Assembly (NCBI GenBank): GCA_913056475.1 | Contig: CAJXMS010000178.1 | Location: forward strand, 1-5,050 | Direction: 5' to 3' | Length of the DNA: 5,050 nucleotides | Source of the DNA: an uncultured Bacteroidota bacterium | Lineage (GTDB): Bacteria; Bacteroidota; Bacteroidia; Flavobacteriales; Schleiferiaceae | Shown here: positions 1 to 5,050 of the stretch, in pieces | Numbering within the stretch: the first letter of the stretch is position 1 | How the letters are laid out: each line of letters starts with the position of its first letter | Translations under genes and position numbers: made by a program | Notes under the pieces: generated by a model | What the model was told of the DNA's origin: nothing | The model's input: the letters and a program-made list of their open reading frames with translations, nothing else | The model's database searches: none

Positions 1-246
1 GAACAAGCCCGCTACATTAAAATGAGCATTGACTCCCCCCGTAATGATGATTAATAAAAAGATGGTAAGGATAGAGGTATTGGCAAAGCCGGCAGTAAAG
101 TCCTCCATGGGTATTATCCTGGCTCCTACCAGTAATAAAGCCGCTACCAGAAAAACCAGCGAGGACTTAAACCGGTCGAGAACCAAAACCACTATCATGA
201 GCAGGAGTACCCCGAATACGGCTATGGCAGAAAAGGAATTAACCAT
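1..246 (-). CDS. SLC13/ArsB-type ion permease, N-terminal part (runs off window)
   Basis: This is the first 82 codons of a membrane transporter read from an ATG at 246-244 leftwards; the 3' end lies outside the window. The reading frame is open to base 1. The peptide begins MVNSFSAIAVFGVLLLMIVV, a hydrophobic helix at about residues 5-23, followed by DRFKSS and a second helix at 30-45. Then comes GARIIPMEDFTAGFANTSIL, which resembles the 'G(I/L)ls.eea..GFsn.a.lti' stretch after helix 2 in SLC13 / citrate transporter-like permeases. A third helix (59-71) ends in TGGVNAHFN. Such proteins move anions such as sulfate, dicarboxylates or citrate with Na+; the substrate cannot be told from this fragment. 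It lies 49 nt downstream of the dehydrogenase on the same strand, so co-transcription is possible, but a transporter is not an expected partner of the sugar pathway. The N-terminus looks intact. NhaD/ArsB-like antiporters are the main alternative. Confidence 0.75.
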   Translation of the reverse strand, partial: MVNSFSAIAVFGVLLLMIVVLVLDRFKSSLVFLVAALLLVGARIIPMEDFTAGFANTSILTIFLLIIITGGVNAHFNVAGLF

Positions 247-295
247 ACGTTAGCTTGCCTAAGAACAAGGCAAAACTAAGCAATTCCTATAATCC

Positions 296-1321
296 TTATA
301 GGCTTTTAGCGGATTGGTAAATGCGCTCAATGATGTCCACTATTTTCATGCCCTCCAGGGCGTTGGTCGTGATGGTATCCCTTTCTTTAAGAACATCTAC
401 CACGTTCTCGATCAAGTGCACATGGTTGGCTGCGCTACCTTTAAAGGGGCCGTAATCGTTGGCGGGGTTAGAGGGGGCCAGCTCAGGCATCTCGTAATCC
501 TTCACATGGCAGTATTCCACCTCATTCATATACTGCCCCCCCACCTTTATGGTACCATTTTCGGCCAGGATGGTTATGCTGCTCTCAAAATTGGTATCCC
601 AGCAGGAGGTCGTGAAGCTAAGCACCCCTGAGCCGCCGGCCTGGAAATTAAAGCTAACTGTTCCACTGTCTTCAAATTCAGTGCTTTCTTGGTGATTAAA
701 GTCTTTCAACCGGGCTTCTACATTCTCAATATCACCAAAAAGCCAATACATGACATCAATGAAGTGGGAAAACTGGGTAAAGAGGGTCCCCCCGTCTAAG
801 TCCTTTTTTCCGTGCCAGCTCCCCGGTTGATAATAACGCTCATCCCGATTCCAAAAGCAGTTGATCTGTACCAGGTTTATACGGCCTAGCTTACCGCTTT
901 CAAGGATATCCTTTAACCATACAGAAGGAGGTGAATAGCGGTTTTGCATAACGGCAAAAACATGCCGATTGTGTTGCAAAGCCGTAAAGATGGTTTTTTC
1001 TGCGTCTCCCTTGGTCAGCGCGAGGGGCTTCTCGACTACCACATGGCATTTACTTTGGAGCGCCTTTATAGCCTGCGGCGCGTGGAGGGCATTGGGCGTA
1101 GCTATATTGATCACATCCACCTCCAGTGGAGCCTCTAGAAGGGCTTCCAGAGAGTTGAAAAACGGGGCTTCATAATCTGGTAAACCCAGGGTCTCTTTGG
1201 CCGCCGTATCGCATAAAGCCACCAGTTTGGCCTCTGGATGTTTATCTATCATTTGGGCGTGGCGCTTACCGATTCGGCCACAACCTACCACGGCAAATTT
1301 CACCGCATCGCTATTGGTCAT
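296..1321 (-). CDS. wbpB: Gfo/Idh/MocA family NAD-dependent dehydrogenase, WbpB/WlbA type (UDP-GlcNAcA 3-dehydrogenase)
   Basis: A 341-residue cytoplasmic oxidoreductase. The N-terminal Rossmann fold shows the dinucleotide motif GCGRIG at residues 13-18. The family signature EKPLALT (97-103) carries the conserved Lys98, and NRYSPP follows at 127-132. The C-terminal alpha/beta substrate domain contains DGGTLFTQFSHFIDVMYWLFG (176-196), with the expected catalytic His186 and Asp189. Length and motif spacing fit WbpB/WlbA, which use NAD(H) to oxidise the C3 hydroxyl of UDP-N-acetylglucosaminuronic acid to a 3-keto sugar, the substrate for a following aminotransferase. The family is broad (inositol, glucose-fructose and bilin reductases), so motifs alone do not fix the substrate. 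The specific call rests mainly on the neighbour: its ATG lies inside the last codons of a WbpD-type acetyltransferase, an 11-nt overlap that implies translational coupling. The aminotransferase (WbpE) and 6-dehydrogenase (WbpA) partners are not in the window. Confidence 0.8.
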   Translation of the reverse strand: MTNSDAVKFAVVGCGRIGKRHAQMIDKHPEAKLVALCDTAAKETLGLPDYEAPFFNSLEALLEAPLEVDVINIATPNALHAPQAIKALQSKCHVVVEKPLALTKGDAEKTIFTALQHNRHVFAVMQNRYSPPSVWLKDILESGKLGRINLVQINCFWNRDERYYQPGSWHGKKDLDGGTLFTQFSHFIDVMYWLFGDIENVEARLKDFNHQESTEFEDSGTVSFNFQAGGSGVLSFTTSCWDTNFESSITILAENGTIKVGGQYMNEVEYCHVKDYEMPELAPSNPANDYGPFKGSAANHVHLIENVVDVLKERDTITTNALEGMKIVDIIERIYQSAKSL

Positions 1322-1898
1322 GCTCTAAACTTTTAACCTGATTGTTTTCCAGTGAATACCAATCCTTTCCCTCGGGGCACTGGGCTTTGCCCCTTTCATC
1401 AAAATGCAGGCGCTGCCCATACTTACTCATCCAACCCACGTGTCGAGCCGGGTTCCCCAAAAAAAGGGCAAAAGCCGGTACCGCTTTAGTAATTACTGCG
1501 CCCGCTCCTATAAAAGCGTAGGGGCCAATGTCATGACCGCATACAATGGTGGCATTGGCCCCTATAGTAGCTCCCTGGCCAACCTTGGTTTTGACATACT
1601 CGCCCCGGCGCACCACCGCACTCCGCGGATTTACTATGTTGGTAAAAACCATCGAGGGTCCCAAAAATACATCGTCGCCACAAGTTACCCCCGTGTAAAT
1701 AGACACATTATTTTGCACCTTCACATTCCGCCCTAGCTCCACATCAGGGCTCACCACCACGTTTTGGCCCAAATTACAGCGCTCTCCCAGCTTACAGCCT
1801 CGCATAAGATGGCTAAAATGCCAGATCTTAGATCCGGCGCCTATGCTCACCCCCTCATCTATAACTGCCGTGGGATGAGCGAAATAAGATGTTTCCAA
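1311..1898 (-). CDS. wbpD: UDP-2-acetamido-3-amino-2,3-dideoxy-glucuronate N-acetyltransferase, WbpD/WlbB type
   Basis: A 195-residue left-handed beta-helix acetyltransferase. Hexapeptide-repeat turns run from about residue 12 to 140 (IGAGSKIWHF, LGERCNLGQN, IGANATIVCG, IGPYAFIGAG). Features typical of WbpD/WlbB are HPTAVIDEG near the N-terminus, IWHFSHLM (25-32), VQNNVSIYTGV (61-71), GPSMVFTNIVNPRSA (80-94) and LGNPARHVGWMSKYGQRL (147-164), where the C-terminal helix begins. The family transfers acetyl from acetyl-CoA to the 3-amino group made by the WbpB-WbpE pair, giving UDP-2,3-diacetamido-glucuronate for LPS or capsule sugars. The start codon is TTG (1898-1896): an in-frame TAA lies five codons upstream, no ATG lies between, and the next Met is residue 32, inside the helix. 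This is the first gene of the minus-strand group. Other sugar O/N-acetyltransferases are possible, but the motif string is close to this subfamily. Confidence 0.85.
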   Translation of the reverse strand: METSYFAHPTAVIDEGVSIGAGSKIWHFSHLMRGCKLGERCNLGQNVVVSPDVELGRNVKVQNNVSIYTGVTCGDDVFLGPSMVFTNIVNPRSAVVRRGEYVKTKVGQGATIGANATIVCGHDIGPYAFIGAGAVITKAVPAFALFLGNPARHVGWMSKYGQRLHFDERGKAQCPEGKDWYSLENNQVKSLEHDQ

Positions 1899-1928
1899 GT
1901 TGCTCGTTTTTTAAGTCCTTTACTCAGG

Positions 1929-1959
1929 TTGGGCAAAGTTTACTTATTTTTACGGTTTG
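1929..1959 (+). promoter_or_regulatory. Candidate Bacteroidota-type promoter for the secreted protein gene
   Basis: TTG at 1929-1931 is followed 19 nt later by TACGGTTTG at 1951-1959. This is close to the Bacteroidota sigma consensus (TTG about 20 nt before TAnnTTTG), but with three bases instead of two between TA and TTTG, or one mismatch if read as ACGGTTTG. It lies about 70 nt before the preferred ATG at 2028. The gap between the divergent genes (1899-2027) must hold promoters for both directions. A similar imperfect motif, TAAACTTTG, reads on the minus strand at 1942-1934 towards the acetyltransferase, without a clear TTG box. Both are near-matches judged by eye. Confidence 0.35.
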
Positions 1960-2027
1960 ATTACTAAGTGAGCCCCCTAAAAATGCCGAGGAATATGCAA
2001 TTTTGCCTCCTCCTATTCAGCATTACT

Positions 2028-3200
2028 ATGCGAAAACTCCTTTTTGTTCTTCTTTTGGCCGCCCCCGCTTTCACCCTGGCCCAAAACCTCGTGCTCAACG
2101 GAAGCCTGGAAAACAAGGCCGGCTGCCCCATCGATAGCCCTAACTTCAATGACTATGTGGCGCCCTGGGACTTCTTCTTTGGGCAAGTAGACTATTACCA
2201 CCCCTGTAAATTTCCCGGAAGCGACTCCGCTACCAACAATGCCCTCCCCTTCGATGGAAAGGGCTTTGCTGGAGTACGCGCCTTTGGCGACACCGGCGCG
2301 GGCGATTATTTGCGCGACTATCTCCACGGTGAACTTCGCCAGCCACTTGACTCAGGTAAGTTTTACCGCATCACCTACTACGTTAAGCCCGTGCAAAGAG
2401 ATAATGGCTTCGGACTGGGCGTGGCCAACCTCAATCTCCTTTTTACCGATAGCGTAATTGACACGATTCCAGAAGGAAACGTCCTCCCTTATGAACCGCA
2501 AGTGACCAACGAAAGAGTAATCACCAACACCTCCTATTGGACGCCCATCTGTGACGTTTACAAAGCAACCGGCAATGAAAAATACCTGACCATCGGTAAT
2601 TTTTCCACCGATGCCGAAACGGAAATACTCCCCTTAGAAGATGCGGTTAACCCGCTCAAATCTTATTATCTTATCGACTTTGTGCAAGTAGTTGAAAACG
2701 ACCTCCCTCAACTCCCGGAAGATACCGTCATTTGTGATGAAGGCCGCATAGATCTGGTTATAGACCGCCCCGGGGTTTCCGTTACCTGGAGCGACGAATC
2801 CACCGATAATCGGTTCATCATTACCGAGCCCGGCACCTACTGGGCTGATATTCAAAACCGATATTGCTCCTATCGGGACAGCATTACCATTGATCCTGTA
2901 CACTGTGTTTCCTGTGACGTTTATACCCCCAATGCCTTTACGCCAAACGGCGATGGAAAAAACGACGAATTCCAGGTTTTTCCCAATTGCGGCCCAGAAG
3001 GGGAACTTATCGATTTCAATATTAGCATTTTTGACCGCTGGGGTCAAAAGGTTTTTCAATCAGATGACTACCGAGTTTCCTGGGATGGAGGAGATGCCCC
3101 TACGGGCAATACCTATACCTATGTAATTAAATACACCTACGGCCAGGAACAAGGTACCCGCACCGAGCAAAAGAGCGGTGTAGTTACCATCGTACGATAA
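2028..3200 (+). CDS. Secreted T9SS type B cargo protein with gliding-motility-associated C-terminal domain
   Basis: A 390-residue exported protein. I start it at the ATG at 2028 because this places a normal signal peptide at the N-terminus: MRK, hydrophobic LLFVLLLAAPAF, and probable cleavage after TLA before QNLVLNG. The same frame stays open upstream to a GTG at 1968, but that start would bury the signal. Residues 20-225 (NLVLNGSLE..., YRITYYVKP, YLIDFVQVVEND) look like a beta-rich, carbohydrate-binding-like or jelly-roll region; I cannot name the family. Residues 226-290 (DTVICDEGRIDL, VTWSDESTDNRF, EPGTYWADIQNRYC) match the Ig/PKD-like modules common in Bacteroidota surface proteins. Residues 298-390 (VYTPNAFTPNGDGKNDEF, ISIFDRWGQKVFQS, WDGG, TYTYVIKYT) form the CHU_C/type B sorting domain used for T9SS export and cell-surface attachment. 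Function is probably surface adhesion or binding; no catalytic motif is seen. Confidence 0.88.
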   Translation: MRKLLFVLLLAAPAFTLAQNLVLNGSLENKAGCPIDSPNFNDYVAPWDFFFGQVDYYHPCKFPGSDSATNNALPFDGKGFAGVRAFGDTGAGDYLRDYLHGELRQPLDSGKFYRITYYVKPVQRDNGFGLGVANLNLLFTDSVIDTIPEGNVLPYEPQVTNERVITNTSYWTPICDVYKATGNEKYLTIGNFSTDAETEILPLEDAVNPLKSYYLIDFVQVVENDLPQLPEDTVICDEGRIDLVIDRPGVSVTWSDESTDNRFIITEPGTYWADIQNRYCSYRDSITIDPVHCVSCDVYTPNAFTPNGDGKNDEFQVFPNCGPEGELIDFNISIFDRWGQKVFQSDDYRVSWDGGDAPTGNTYTYVIKYTYGQEQGTRTEQKSGVVTIVR

Positions 3201-3281
3201 CAGCACACCCGTCCCAAAAACGAGCTTCCCTGTCTCACCCATAATGCCCATTTACTTGAAATCGCACTAAATAACCACCCG

Positions 3282-4595
3282 GTGGCCACCTTCAAAGCCT
3301 GGTTCCTTAAGTATCTCTACAACCATGGGCTCTCCTTCCGGACAAGGCTCCTGCGAGTAGTGGTGCTTGCTTCCAGCCCCACCTTTCTTGTCATGGGTGC
3401 CATCTACGGGCTCTTAGGGGCCACTTCCTCTGCCTTAGCTTGCGCTGGATTTGGCTTATTTGCAGGTTTGCTTATCCCTTTCATACAGGAAGGCAAAGCT
3501 TTTCACTGGTCTCTAGGGGCCTTCATCGTTTTATCCACCCTTACCATCTATTTAAAATATATTCTCACTGGACATCAGGAAAGCCCCGTGCTCTTTGGCT
3601 TGGTGGTGCCCTTCCTTCTTTTGAGCATTGTCTTGAAGAAACGCTCTTTTACCATTCTCATCGTCGTCTTTTTGGCCATCACCCTGGGCGTAGCCTTTTT
3701 CGGGCTCCCGCCCAAAAGTGTTTCGAACGCCCCGAAAGAAGCTACCGCATTATTAACACTCATCTACTTCGCCGGCATATTAACTGTCCTGGTGGTAGGG
3801 GCCGTATACATGAAAAAGGACTACCTGCAAAACGAACAGCGCTTAAACGAATACTTGCGGAAATTACGGGAAAAACAAAAAGATTTGGAAAAGAGTAACT
3901 TGGAGCTCCAAGAAGCGGGTAAGCAAAAAGACCGCCTTTTCTCCATCATAGGTCATGACCTCCGCAACCCTCTTTCCAGTATCGAAGGCTACCTGGACCT
4001 TATCCTCTCTGAAAAAAAAGACCATCGATCCAAAGAAGAGAATGAAATCCTGGAACAATTGCTTAGCCTTACTAAGCAAAGCCGTAACCTGCTGGATAAC
4101 CTCCTTGAATGGGGTAAACGAGATAGTAACCCCTCCTTCACACCTATTCCAATCCGCCCGGCGGTAGAAACGGCCCTGGAAACCTTGCGGCCGATTGCCA
4201 CAAAAAAAAGAATCGCCCTCGAGTTGCTCCTAGATGCTCCCCAAGTACGGATCATAGGTGACCAAAATATGTTAAGCATGATCGTAAGAAACCTAGTGAG
4301 CAACGCCATTAAATTTACCCACGAAGGAGGTAGCATTAAAATACGCTCTTATACTTACCAGGCCAGCATCACCTTGGAAGTGGAAGACAACGGCGTTGGA
4401 ATGACAGCAGACCAGGCGGAACAACTTTTTACCCCCCAACGGACGATCCGAGAAGGAACCGCCCAAGAGCAAGGCATTGGCTTGGGCCTCATTCTCTGTA
4501 AGGAGTACACCCAAAAAATGAAAGGCCAAATAAGCTGTAGCAGCATTCCCAGTAAAGGAAGTTGTTTTAAAATAAGCTTTTCCCTTGCGGAATAA
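3282..4595 (+). CDS. Membrane-bound sensor histidine kinase
   Basis: A 437-residue sensor kinase. The N-terminal half has six hydrophobic segments at about residues 25-45, 49-68, 76-95, 102-118, 122-141 and 157-177, with little between them, so the sensor is the membrane bundle itself and not a large periplasmic domain. A charged coiled-coil linker (179-217) leads to the HisKA domain with the H-box FSIIGHDLRNPL (phospho-acceptor His225). The HATPase domain shows the N-box NLVSNAIKFT (337-346), G1 DNGVGM (369-374) and G2 GIGLGL (398-403), so the catalytic core looks intact. There is no receiver domain, and no response regulator is in the window, so it is an orphan here. The start is GTG at 3282: the frame is open back to the upstream gene's stop at 3198-3200, but no ATG occurs before Met38. 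It follows the secreted protein by 81 nt on the same strand and might be co-transcribed with it. Confidence 0.9.
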   Translation: MATFKAWFLKYLYNHGLSFRTRLLRVVVLASSPTFLVMGAIYGLLGATSSALACAGFGLFAGLLIPFIQEGKAFHWSLGAFIVLSTLTIYLKYILTGHQESPVLFGLVVPFLLLSIVLKKRSFTILIVVFLAITLGVAFFGLPPKSVSNAPKEATALLTLIYFAGILTVLVVGAVYMKKDYLQNEQRLNEYLRKLREKQKDLEKSNLELQEAGKQKDRLFSIIGHDLRNPLSSIEGYLDLILSEKKDHRSKEENEILEQLLSLTKQSRNLLDNLLEWGKRDSNPSFTPIPIRPAVETALETLRPIATKKRIALELLLDAPQVRIIGDQNMLSMIVRNLVSNAIKFTHEGGSIKIRSYTYQASITLEVEDNGVGMTADQAEQLFTPQRTIREGTAQEQGIGLGLILCKEYTQKMKGQISCSSIPSKGSCFKISFSLAE

Positions 4596-4598
4596 ATG

Positions 4599-4628
4599 GC
4601 GTCACGCCTAATCGTCAGAGCGTGACGC
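4599..4628. terminator. 9-bp perfect inverted repeat just after the kinase gene, possible terminator
   Basis: GCGTCACGC (4599-4607) and GCGTGACGC (4620-4628) are perfect reverse complements separated by 12 nt. The structure begins 3 nt after the kinase stop codon, a usual place for a terminator. It lacks a strong T run on the plus side (only GTGTTTCC follows), and on the minus strand it is followed by CATTTATTCC, so it is at best a weak or factor-aided terminator in either direction. A protein-binding palindrome is an alternative. Confidence 0.4.
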
Positions 4629-4722
4629 GTGTTTCCGTGCTTCTCATTTTAGAAAAATATTCCTCCACATCTTGGTCATCTTGATTAAAGCCTTTACTTT
4701 TGCGCTCCCTAAAGGCGGAGGT
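4615..4722 (-). pseudogene. Short orphan reading-frame remnant, unrecognised
   Basis: On the minus strand, 35 sense codons end in TGA at 4617-4615. The peptide contains RERKSKGFNQDDQDVEEYF, then SKMRSTETRVTL. Its composition (mixed charged, helix-like, Asp/Glu/Lys rich) looks more like real protein than like an antisense shadow. There is no start codon near the front: the frame is interrupted by TAA at 4725-4723, and upstream of that stop the same frame continues as LYALTGLKLTKEE before entering the tRNA-like repeat near 4771. This could be the C-terminal remnant of a small gene, perhaps an antitoxin-sized protein, broken by a nonsense change and cut by the repeat array. It could equally be chance. 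I do not recognise a family. Confidence 0.2.
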
Positions 4723-4734
4723 TTATTCCTCTTT

Positions 4735-4810
4735 GGTCAACTTTAGTCCGGTTAAAGCATATAACCGACACCTCGCCACTGGCGAGACGAGTTCCAGGCT
4801 CGTCCGGACC
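4735..4810 (+). repeat. Degenerate first copy of the tRNA-like element
   Basis: The 3' part (4772-4810) is nearly the same as the next copy: hairpin CTCGCC-ACT-GGCGAG, T arm ACGAG/CTCGT and acceptor strand CCGGACC. The 5' part (GGTCAACTTTAGTCCGG...) is strongly diverged. GGTTA near the D loop still aligns, and a D-arm-like pairing CTTT/AAAG is present, but only the first four bases of the acceptor strand (GGTC) can pair with CCGGACC. No intact tRNA could form. It is either an old decayed copy or a mosaic whose 3' half was replaced. Confidence 0.7.
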
Positions 4811-4876
4811 AAGGTTTTGCTTTTCCTAAAAAAGCCGGGGTAGAGCCCGTAAAAACTCCTCGGTACTTCTCTTTTT

Positions 4877-4954
4877 GGTCCGGTAGTTCAGTTGGTTAGA
4901 ATACATGCCTGTCATCTCGCCTATGGCGAGACGAGTTCCAGGCTCGTCCGGACC
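4877..4954 (+). pseudogene. tRNA-Asp(GTC)-like element with disrupted anticodon stem
   Basis: The 78-nt element has a perfect 7-bp acceptor stem (GGTCCGG/CCGGACC), a D arm GTTC-AGTTGGTTA-GAAT and an anticodon-loop-like CTGTCAT carrying GTC (Asp). It also has a T arm ACGAG-TTCCAGG-CTCGT, in which position 57 is C where tRNAs have a purine. The 5' anticodon strand CATGC has no partner: a normal tRNA would have GCATG after the loop, but here TCTCGCC-TAT-GGCGAGA follows, a separate perfect 7-bp hairpin. Total length exceeds a class I tRNA-Asp by about 5 nt. No CCA is encoded (AAGG follows). It is therefore unlikely to work as a tRNA, though the acceptor/T-arm half could still be recognised by RNase P or other tRNA-binding enzymes. 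It may be a minimal mobile element derived from tRNA-Asp. Confidence 0.75.
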
Positions 4955-4988
4955 AAGGTTTCGCTTTACCTATAAAAAGCCGGGGTAG
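4905..4988 (+). other. 27-codon frame inside the tRNA-like element
   Basis: An ATG in the 5' anticodon strand (4905-4907) opens 27 codons beginning MPVISPMARRVPGSSGPRF and ending at TAG 4986-4988 in the linker. The first copy keeps the same frame through its 3' half (SPLARRVPGSSGPRFCFS, then TAA), with Pro preserved and Leu for Met at the loop, but it has lost the ATG. I recall Bacteroidota GIY-YIG nuclease genes that start within such a tRNA half (MPVIFVY-like) and end in RRVPGSSGP-like tails. This frame may be what remains after the nuclease body is deleted. Translation is not shown, and the conservation may simply reflect the RNA or DNA repeat. Confidence 0.3.
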
Positions 4989-5021
4989 AGCCCGTAAAAA
5001 CTCCTCGGTACTTCTCTTTTT
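4979..5021 (+). other. Conserved linker with alternative hairpins and T tract
   Basis: GCCGGGG (4979-4985) can pair with CCTCGGT (5003-5009) over 7 bp with two G-T pairs. Alternatively, CGGG (4981-4984) can pair with CCCG (4991-4994) to make a small hairpin; the two structures exclude each other. TACTTCTCTTTTT follows and leads directly into the next element. The identical arrangement sits in the preceding linker (4834-4876). A weak terminator or processing signal between units is possible. Confidence 0.35.
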
Positions 5022-5050
5022 GGTCCGGTAGTTCAGTTGGTTAGAATACA
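5022..5050 (+). repeat. Start of a further tRNA-Asp-like copy, cut by the window edge
   Basis: These 29 nt repeat 4877-4905 without a difference (acceptor strand GGTCCGG, D arm, and the beginning of the anticodon strand). Whether this copy is intact, lacks the anticodon-stem partner like its neighbour, or carries an inserted gene such as a GIY-YIG nuclease cannot be decided from what is visible. Confidence 0.85.

Larger units (their letters stand above)
4735..5050 (+). repeat. Tandem array of tRNA-Asp-like units, period about 145 bp, running off the window
   Basis: Three units are visible: a degenerate copy at 4735, a full copy at 4877 and the first 29 nt of another at 5022. Full-copy starts are exactly 145 nt apart. 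Each unit is a tRNA-like element (76-78 nt) plus a linker of 66 nt (4811-4876) or 67 nt (4955-5021). The last 48 nt of the two linkers are identical; their few differences lie in the first 20 nt, in the T/A-rich stretch after AAGG. The 3' halves of the first two elements match at 37 of 39 positions. The 29 nt of the third copy match the second exactly. The array explains why no ordinary gene is found from 4596 to the end. Whether more copies follow cannot be seen. Confidence 0.9.

Noticed and set aside
29..253. Plus-strand 74-codon frame
   Set aside because: It is antisense to the permease fragment, which has convincing membrane helices and an ATG start on the minus strand. The plus-strand peptide has a low-complexity Ser/Thr/Lys composition.
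255..273. 6-bp inverted repeat TTGCCT/AGGCAA between the permease start and the dehydrogenase stop, as a terminator
   Set aside because: The stem is short and AT-rich at its base, and no T run follows on the minus strand; too weak to list as a feature.
2634..3059. Minus-strand 141-codon frame inside the secreted-protein gene
   Set aside because: It lies antisense to the Ig-like and sorting-domain coding sequence, whose motifs are clear; the reverse peptide shows no recognisable family.
3189..3198. Perfect 10-bp palindrome ATCGTACGAT at the end of the secreted-protein gene
   Set aside because: It has no loop and no T tract, and is fully explained by the codons for the last residues and the start of the stop codon; chance is likely.
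3440..3898. Plus-strand 152-codon frame inside the kinase gene
   Set aside because: It is an out-of-frame shadow of the transmembrane and linker region of the histidine kinase.
4877..4954. Functional tRNA-Asp gene
   Set aside because: Acceptor, D and T arms fit, but the anticodon stem cannot form (only one G-T pair of five), an extra hairpin is present, and T-loop position 57 is C.
4735..5050. CRISPR array
   Set aside because: The period of about 145 bp, the tRNA-like repeat and the near-identical 'spacers' do not fit short repeats with unique spacers.

Overview
The window looks like a chromosomal segment from a Bacteroidota bacterium, probably a free-living or marine Flavobacteriales relative (inference). 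The main reason is an exported protein ending in a gliding-motility-associated C-terminal domain, a type IX secretion (T9SS) sorting signal confined to this phylum. Supporting signs are near-matches to the TTG/TAnnTTTG promoter and the absence of clear Shine-Dalgarno sequences.

Left part (1-1898) is a minus-strand group. A WbpD/WlbB-type sugar N-acetyltransferase (TTG start) overlaps by 11 nt the start of a WbpB/WlbA-type Gfo/Idh/MocA dehydrogenase. After 49 nt comes the N-terminal part of an SLC13/ArsB-type ion permease that leaves the window at base 1. The first two would catalyse the C3-oxidation and N-acetylation steps in making UDP-2,3-diacetamido-2,3-dideoxy-hexuronic acids for surface polysaccharide. 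The aminotransferase and UDP-GlcNAc 6-dehydrogenase steps are not in view.

Middle part (1899-4595) is read on the plus strand from a divergent promoter region. It holds a 390-residue T9SS cargo protein (signal peptide, unrecognised N-terminal region, Ig/PKD-like stretch, sorting domain), then a six-helix membrane sensor histidine kinase with a GTG start and no response regulator in the window.

Right part (4596-5050) has no ordinary gene and is the unusual region. After a 9-bp perfect inverted repeat and a short broken minus-strand reading frame comes a tandem array with a period of about 145 bp that runs off the window. Each unit is a tRNA-Asp-like element plus a highly conserved 66-67 nt linker. 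The element keeps a perfect acceptor stem, a D arm, a GTC anticodon and a T arm, but the 3' strand of the anticodon stem is missing and a separate 7-bp hairpin stands in its place. An ATG at the anticodon arm opens a 27-codon frame running through the 3' half. I interpret the array as tRNA-derived mobile or repetitive elements, possibly internal-deletion forms of elements that elsewhere in Bacteroidota carry a GIY-YIG endonuclease gene between the same tRNA halves; that link is from memory and needs a search.
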